64,000 bases of DNA from Protonemura montana (taxonomy: Eukaryota; Arthropoda; Insecta; Plecoptera; Nemouridae): the NCBI GenBank assembly GCA_947568835.1, contig OX387607.1, forward strand, positions 6,581,201 through 6,645,200, written 5' to 3'. Positions 57,336 to 64,000 of this stretch are shown here, in pieces (the first letter of the stretch is position 1; each line of letters opens with the position of its first letter). The notes beneath the pieces were generated by a model, which had not been told where the DNA came from, did no database searches, and saw only the letters and a list, made by a program, of their open reading frames with translations. Made by a program: the position numbers and the translations under genes.

Positions 57336-60272
57336 AATCGACAAGTAAATATGTTTTTTCGGAAAAAGGCAGCGTCATTGAGATACAAGAACTCAATGGA
57401 TAAGTTATAATTTGCGGTATTCCTTGCATTTTAAATGTTAATGTTTTTGGCATCTTTAAAATTTTATTATTTTCTTCTAGTTTTCCGTTTATAAAACATT
57501 TTCGATACCTCCTCATCTTCGCCAATAACCGAATTTAAATAAAAAAAAAAAATAAATAAATAAACAGCCACACTTCTAAATAGGGGCTAAACACATCAAC
57601 GTCAGTGGATAATTTTTTTAGACTTTTCAGCCAATATTCCTAAGGTGTCCTGAAATATTTCAGGAGGTGTCCTAACAATAACCTACAACATTCATCTCGT
57701 CATTAATTGTATCTCTGACCACTTGCTCATTCTCTGTGCTTGTTTAACTCTCTAAACAGCATCATACACCTGTGCACTGTTCGACTCATTTTATACCCAA
57801 CGCGTTGCTAGTGCAGTGCAAGTGCATGGTGCAATGCAATTCCATTAAGTTCGATGACGCTATGGACCAGCTCGTTAAGTGCTCATCTTGAACTGGATGC
57901 ACTGGTTGTGCATGTGTTACCTACATAAACTGCATCGAGTGTATGTGCTTGTATGTATTGTTTGCAAATCTTATGACATGGGAGGTCCAGTATCGGCTGG
58001 GGCGGCATTGCAGAGATTGAAGTGCATCTATCAACGCATTTGCGAAGCACGGAATTCGCTGATGCGCTGAGAGGTGTGCATGCCCATTAAGATCGGAACC
58101 TAATCACAGGTAATTTTAATGGTGTTTTTTTTTTTTAGATTGGCACGTGTGAACTGTTTTAGAATAACAAGGTCAAAGTTTCTTAATTGATGTAAAGGAA
58201 ATGTAGAAATTGCTGGTAATTTTAACTCGTTCTGTTCCACTGAGGTAACGGTCGCGTTGAAGGATGAGCGTTTAAGAGGCATGCTGACCCTTTTTAAACA
58301 GTGCGAGAAATTACTTGCTGATTTAAAACGGAATGAAAAATGGCGTAAAAATTCTCAAAAGTTATGAAAAAATATTCGAATAATTTACGAAAACTGGATG
58401 ACTTGGAACACGCTTGGAACAACTCAACACGATTTCTGTGGATTTTCTTCGCATTTTTCAAGTTTCCGAATTTTGGCAACAATCAAAAAAATTTATCGAA
58501 ATGGCAAAAAAGAAAAATATTAATATTCTGATTGTTGTTTCGGAAAACGTAGCTGACACAGGTAAAAAAAAATTTAAAATGCCCTGAAAGTTTCATCAAA
58601 ATTCGTCCAGTTGCTTGGGGAAAATGACAGAAAAAAAACATAACAACCCAAAAAACTCAAAAAAGAACGTTTCATATTTTCCTCATGTAGTCAAATGGAT
58701 TACTCGCTTCGCTCATCCAACAGCTCAAGTCGTGCCTGAGTTGTGAATAAAAACCTCTGTCATTAATTTGTTGTCGATGAGACATTTTTAAAATGCACTA
58801 AAACACCTTGAAATCTTTCCTTTGAATCTAAAACAATCTTGATGCTGTTTTTCCAATCTCTTTGGTTTTCACATGGCCATCAACTTTCGAGGCAAAATTA
58901 TTCCTCCTGAAACAGGAAAGACTGCGATATAACTTTCCTTCGATTCTTACAACGTGGTTATCACGCGGGATCGACTGCAAAACGAGCGTGTTAATCGGCG
59001 ATTAAAGCTTCCACCATAAAATAATCTTGACCTACGACCTCAGCATCTTTGCTAGCAAACCAGGTGCGTGGCCTGGCTGTAGATGGACACCTCTCGTGAT
59101 GGTAGAACGTACCACTTCAAGAGAGAAAAATCTAATTGGGATGCTGCCCAGGTACAGACAGGGAAAGTGACATAAACACCAATAGATAAAATAAAACTAT
59201 AAGTGACCAGAAGTGCAACGATAACACCGTGGAAAATTACCCAATCGCAGAGTTTATACTCACCGATTCAACAGGTAAGAAGCGAAAGTGTCAACATGCC
59301 AATTGTGCAATTACATCGCTACATGAAGTCTAGGTAACGTGATGTTTTCACGTTCTTATATGGTTGACATTTCAGTGTAAAATCTAAAGTAGATGTACGT
59401 AAGATACCTTATTCGATAAGTGTGGTCACTTGTTAGAAAGAAATGGTGTACATGTGTGGTGTTTTGATATGGATGGTCAACTTCATGTAAAAAAATGGCT
59501 TTTGTTTGTTGTCCCAATAAAAATAAGTGGGTAACTTGGTAACCGAATTAATCTCTCTGGCGGTGTTGAATTGCGTTCAGAGATACATGTATTGTAGGTA
59601 TGAGGTAGACGCTTGAAAACTCATTAGTTCTTTTTGGTTCCATATGGTATATACCCCGTGCAATTTCTCTTCATCAGAATTTCAATGAACGATAAGCATT
59701 TAGAACTCAGTTAAAAAATGATTAAAAACTTTCCTTGCTGGCTCCGCAGTCCATTATGTTTGGAGCGAATGTCGGTAGTCCCATTTTTTTTTTATTCAAA
59801 TCTGCATCAAGTTCAGCTTAGCAAAAGGCAGTAAGCCGTACTTGAAAATACAGGTATACCTACTTACCCCGCTTTGACGACGATTTCTAATTCACAAGAA
59901 AAAAAAAACATATTTGTTTTGTACACAGAAAAATATTTTGTCATCTGCCATATGGAATGGAGAAATTTTGCTTTCATCCGATGCATATTGGCACAATAGT
60001 TCAACTGTACGTGATTTACCAAAGTAATTACGACGTTCTCTCATCCTAAATGCACAACGCTTAACTGCCATGTGAAAATGATTCGACACATTTCTGCGCA
60101 CACAGAGACAGCATTCAAACATTGAAGTCGTTTTTGTTAGCAACGCCACAATTGAATTAGCTCACGGGAAAAGTTGTTCAGGCTCAATAGTGTTAAAGTG
60201 AAATATATACAAAGAATGTCTATCCTTTTGTGCAATTTTGATACATAACAAATTGCCTTAATTGTTACGTTT
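57336..60272. other. AT-rich spacer
   Basis: A TAAA microsatellite lies at about 57540-57565. A transposon-like tail at 58560-58740 is listed separately. CAG|GTAAGAAG at 59274 is a good donor but has no recognised exon. No gene supported. Confidence 0.4.
58560..58740 (+). mobile_element. Transposon-derived fragment (TCATCAAAATTCG tail type)
   Basis: GAAAGTTTCATCAAAATTCG then TCCAGTTGCTTGGGG, followed by TACTCGCTTCGCTCATCC, is the wording found near ends of many animal transposable elements; the reversed GCGTAGCGAAGCG type recurs near 60915. Confidence 0.4.
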
Positions 60273-60554
60273 ATGCAGATTTTACTCTGCAGTCTCGTTT
60301 TCTTTCTTATTTTCAAGGAAGCTGGAGGATTGAGACGTTCTTCTAGCATATATGATGCGCAGGTGCAAAGCAAACGCAGCTTTTTGTGCGTGTTTCTGTG
60401 TTTTTATTTATTTATTAAAAACCCCGCATCTGGCTTGTGCCTTGATGTCACCTGTTGGTTGATTGTCAGAAACAATCTGTCGTTGATAGCGCGTGCCATC
60501 TTGACTCAAACTGCTTGCCTGGTGTCTTGGTCTGCACGTGTCGCTAACGTTTAA
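60273..60554 (+). CDS. Possible signal-peptide ORF, 93 codons, unknown
   Basis: ATG opens MQILLCSLVFFLIFKEAGG, a plausible signal peptide, followed by LRRSSSIYDAQ. CAG|GTGCAA at 60362/60363 could be a donor, in which case only the first 30 codons are an exon. Start context is weak (T at -3) and no promoter or downstream partner is recognised. Confidence 0.22.
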   Translation: MQILLCSLVFFLIFKEAGGLRRSSSIYDAQVQSKRSFLCVFLCFYLFIKNPASGLCLDVTCWLIVRNNLSLIARAILTQTACLVSWSARVANV

Positions 60555-60899
60555 CAGTCCGTTTAGGATGCGTTGTCAAGCATTAACGACATGTGCGAAA
60601 CGAGAGATGATTTGCGGTGTGGTTTTAACACGAGCTAACCCATGTTTAATTTGGACTGATTGTATGTAATCTTGTTCGGTTATTAATTACACAACTGTCA
60701 TCTGTAAGAAATATTTAAAATGTGGATGAAAATTATGTATTATTATTATTAAATTATGTATTAAAATTACGAAGGCACAATGCGAAGGGTTAGTGACTTT
60801 TTCAGATATAAATGACAAGTGAAAAATTGGGAAAAAAGACAATGAAATTAAATTGAGATATCTTATTGAAAAATTTGATATCGTGTTTTGACAAATATT

Positions 60900-61060
60900 G
60901 ACAAATTATTTTCGTTGGAAGAGCGTAGCGAAGCGAAAACTCAATTTGACTACCAAGAATTTTTTGGTGTTTGTGTTTGCGAGTGTTTGTTTGCTACCGG
61001 CTAAACGGTTGGACCGATTTTTATGTAATTTACAGAATATCTCCAAAATCTCTCTTCTAA
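60900..61060 (-). mobile_element. Transposon-derived fragment (AAAATCGGTCCAACCG type)
   Basis: On the minus strand AAAAATCGGTCCAACCG followed by TTTAGCCGGTAGC matches the motif at 12690 and 58595, and GCGTAGCGAAGCG at 60915 belongs to the same kind of element end. Confidence 0.45.
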
Positions 61061-62430
61061 GATTTTCTACGCCCTTAAACACAATCGGCAAGATGATTTC
61101 GTTTTAAATCAAGATTTACGAATATGAAATCATCAAAATGTTCATGAAAAAACCCGGAAACATTGTTACTTTGGAATTCACCGAAATTTGCAGATTTCCA
61201 CGACAACATTATCAGAACACGAATTTGAAAGAGCCTTTCGGTTCGGATTTACCAAAATCTTGCCTCCTATTTGAAGTGTTAGTTGAAACGATTGCCACGA
61301 TGACTTCCAATCACATGCAGTGAAATTCAGATGTTTCTGTGAGTTAATTCAACTTCTAGTTGAAAATGTTGACAAAACCCGACCTACGTGGACGGAAATG
61401 ACCTAAAGAAGTACTAGGGCTTGTAAAGAAATAAAGGGATGAAGAAAGTACGCTCATCTACAACGCAATTATGAAACTATACATACAAAGACTTCTAACC
61501 AAAGACTACTCTCAAAATGAGGTTATGTATCCAGCTAGCTATAAGATTCATTTTGTGGTTTCCTCTATGCGAACCACGATAAAGATTGATTTTCTCTTTG
61601 CATTACCCGCACTTTTTTTTACCTCCCAGTAAAGCACCTGACTACATGACAATTCTCCATCCAAACCGCATATCGCTATTCCATGAACTCGCTTGCAAAA
61701 ATATCCCAAACGCGGATTCCGAACGACGGTCGTGCGATCAGATTTCACTTTCGCGAAGATATCGTTTGGTTTACAACATTACAAACTAGGTACTTGCACT
61801 TGTGACTTACTCATCGAATTAATATGCAAGTGCATTAGCGCGTCATTAAGGGGGGGGGGGGAGGGAGGCACGTACATCATGCGCCGGAAATCAGCTCCTC
61901 TCTTCAGGTAGACTTCCGGTCAGTTTCACTTTCTCTGCGCTAATATTGCCAAAGATGGCTTTAAAATATTGCTAAGATCGTCATTTTCACTTTTCCATTT
62001 TCCGTTTTATCTCTGTACAACTTCAACTAAGTTCGCGAAGCCCTAGTTTTTTAATGTTTGGGCCAATTTTACAATGATTGATGAAATAGAAAAATGCCAG
62101 ATAAAAATACTCATCTCCAAGGTCACAGCCCATCGTATTCTTTAATTTTTAGCAAAAATGGCAATATTAATAAACAATATCCACAACAATGTACTTATTA
62201 TTAATATTTTGTTTAGTGGCTCCAACACAAATGTAGGAATATGGCATTAGTTCCAGATAAAAAATAAAAACGCAAAAAACAAAAATAAAAATTTGACAAT
62301 TATATTTAAAAAAAAATTGCAAAAGAATTGTGTAAATCTGTAAAACAATAAGATATTTTATTGTTGTATTTTAATAGCTACTAACAAAGCGAAATAAAAC
62401 TTAGCGAACAAAAACAGAAATATTCTTGTA
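61061..62430. other. AT-rich spacer without supported genes
   Basis: A G12 tract lies at 61850-61861. No gene or family recognised. Confidence 0.4.
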
Positions 62431-62560
62431 ACCAGCCGGCCCCGTGTGGTACATAAAATCGCGGTTTGCCGGCGCTAGCGTGGCTGACCGGGATCCGAGC
62501 GGCGGTCTTGCGGGAGTGTCATTTCCCCCCGCCCGGTGCTCGCATAGGGCTGTAGGAAAA
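62431..62560. repeat. Unclassified GC-rich island
   Basis: About 130 bases of very GC-rich sequence (GCCGGCCCCGTGTGG, GCCGGCGCTAGCGTGG, CCCCCCGCCCGGTGC) bounded sharply by AT-rich DNA. No splice sites, open frame or RNA fold is recognised. A repeat fragment is the likeliest explanation. Confidence 0.3.
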
Positions 62561-62872
62561 AACTGCGAGAGGGGCATTGTAATTGAGAACTTACTTAATC
62601 AAAAAGACTAAGATATCAGGCAATAGTCTTCGTCTTACGATGGCTTTTCAGCATACAATATATGAATAGGTGATGATGGTGAATATACGCATTTCAGACT
62701 ATGTTACATAGTTACCACTGAAATAGAGATACAAAAATAAATTTAAAAAAAAAACAGATTCTAATTTACAGGCTACAAAACATATTTTCAATCTCGAAAT
62801 GTCAGAATTTGATGTCCTGAGTTTGTGCCGCTTTTTAAACTTGATTTACTATTTCTTCCCCTCTCCTCAGCT

Positions 62873-62945
62873 GTTTCCGTGGTGTAGTGGTTATCACGTC
62901 TGCCTAACACGCAGAAGGTCCCCGGTTCGATCCCGGGCGGAAACT
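62873..62945 (+). tRNA. tRNA-Val (anticodon AAC)
   Basis: All four arms pair: acceptor GTTTCCG with CGGAAAC, D arm GTG...CAC, anticodon stem TCTGC/GCAGA around loop CTAACAC (anticodon AAC), and T arm CCCGG-TTCGATC-CCGGG. The internal promoter boxes are perfect (TGGTGTAGTGG and GGTTCGATCC), and a TTTTT Pol III terminator begins immediately at 62945. The gene has no intron. The discriminator position would be T, the first base of the terminator run, where eukaryotic tRNA-Val normally has A. It is most likely a functional gene; a recent tRNA-derived retrocopy is the alternative. Confidence 0.88.
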
Positions 62946-64000
62946 TTTTGTCAATTTTCATTTTTATTCTTCTAAAAACTACTTTTTGCAAATTTCTACC
63001 GGCTACTGGCATTACTTTTCCTTATCAACTTCACAAAAGTTACGATTACCCTATCTAAACGCAGCAAACCTAGAATGACGGGTGACATTGATTTTCTATA
63101 CCGGTCGGCGACTTCTACAGATTCAAAGTCAAGGTTTCTGGTCTGACCTTCACGAAGAGCAGGCAGGCTTTTTCACATGGTCGGTAGCGACGAGCAATCA
63201 TTGTCAACTGCCTTTAGCTGAGTTAATTCGCTGCCTCCAGCGGAATCATTGTCATTACCTTTGCATGGCCTGCACGCCGACAGCTAGCTTTACGCGGTGC
63301 AGACTTGATGGGAGAAGAGAACAAAGTGAGGTAGCTGGTTTCCCAGAATTGACGCTTCATCATAATGAAGATCTACGTTGGTGTGACTTTTAGTTGCGTC
63401 CGATTTTTTTTTCATGCTCTCTTTGCGAATGGAAGTTGAGTTTTTTTCCTTGCCCTTGACCTAACCGCCTCATTATTTAACATTTGTATCGTGAAGCTCG
63501 GGTGAAATTTTTGTTCAGGGCTTAAATGGTTTAAAGTTTAAAGACATGTGACAGAAGATAATTTTTAATCAAGTAGCACTTAAACTAGTGACATTAATTA
63601 TAAATCGATCACTGATATCCTAACTCAGTGGCACTCAGCCGCTTTTCACTTTGCGTTTAGCATATGATCAACTTCAAAAATAAAAAATGCACAAATCTAT
63701 GCTACGATTTTGAAAATTCAAACCCATATATCTTCTTTCCTTCCCGCAAGTTGACTCTCACACAAAAATGATGGACATTTCCTCCAAAATTCCAAGTGAT
63801 GACCAAAACCGAATGCATTTCTCCACTGATACGGATTAAAATACTAAATTTTTGTACACGCTTGACAGCCTAAGCACGCGTGCGTTGAGAATCGTTCCCA
63901 GCTGGCGATCTGCAGATACGAACAAGGAGCGCACACACAGACACAAGTCCCCACTTGAGTCATGCGTGAGCTTACCTATCCGTTGGTGCTCGGTCTCAAA
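62946..64000. other. Spacer to the right edge, no supported gene
   Basis: An open frame at 63082-63393 starts with GTG, is moderately GC-rich and has no recognised domain. On the minus strand ATAG|GTAAGC at 63975 is a donor-like site next to the right edge, too little to call an exon. Confidence 0.35.

Noticed and set aside
59150..59275. Exon ending at the donor CAG|GTAAGAAG
   Set aside because: A strong donor, but no acceptor, open frame or promoter evidence; single donor-like sites are common by chance.
62788..63012. Minus-strand frame over the tRNA gene
   Set aside because: Its GIEPGTF-type peptide is the antisense translation of a tRNA, a known annotation artefact.
63971..64000. Minus-strand donor at the right edge
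   Set aside because: GTAAGC donor with only 25 bases of possible exon in the window; too little to support a gene.

Overview
The window looks like nuclear DNA from an arthropod, most likely an insect. It is AT-rich, shows eukaryotic gene signals (TATA box, splice donors and acceptors, poly(A) signals, a Pol III tRNA gene) and is crowded with short interspersed repeats. I found no bacterial operons, rRNA operon, CRISPR array or viral genome. The order within insects cannot be fixed from the sequence alone.

Only two protein-coding loci are well supported. At the left edge, on the minus strand, a TATA promoter (about 229-261), a 70-nt leader and a 76-nt coding exon (159-84) encode a signal peptide and end at a GTAAG donor; the rest of this secreted-protein gene lies outside the window. 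At 46743-48917, on the plus strand, one large exon encodes a 724-residue PTB/PID-like adaptor protein. A good splice acceptor precedes it at 46654, with a 16-codon upstream ORF in between. An ATG-free candidate first exon (22428-22706) with an NRF-1-like palindrome and a strong donor lies 24 kb upstream and could be its 5' leader, which would make 22.7-46.65 kb one long intron. That link is inference. An intact tRNA-Val(AAC) gene sits at 62873-62945.

Most of the remaining structure is repeats. (A) A SINE whose head is derived from 5S rRNA is present in at least eight whole or partial copies (6.9, 16.2, 33.2, 42.2, 42.5, 44.7, 53.2 and 56.4 kb), plus an extra fragment at 53.6 kb. (B) A roughly 270-340 bp family has four copies, all in the same orientation (1.5, 8.4, 32.2 and 35.7 kb). 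(C) A MITE-like family of up to 383 bp has four copies (4.8, 9.4, 13.8 and 39.6 kb). (D) A TA-flanked, terminal-inverted-repeat MITE has three copies (17.3, 19.1 and 43.4 kb). (F) A repeat carries a tRNA-like block at its 3' end, in three copies (28.7, 38.7 and 57.2 kb). Single tRNA-like SINE heads, one inside an inverted repeat at 33.9 kb, and a 16-unit 21-bp minisatellite at 21.2 kb complete the picture.

The rest is AT-rich intergenic or intronic sequence. A few short open frames there (20557, 36404 minus, 52696 minus, 60273) are listed at low confidence as possible exons. The observation most worth follow-up is the 5S-derived SINE family, followed by the PTB gene with its split domain and possible remote first exon.
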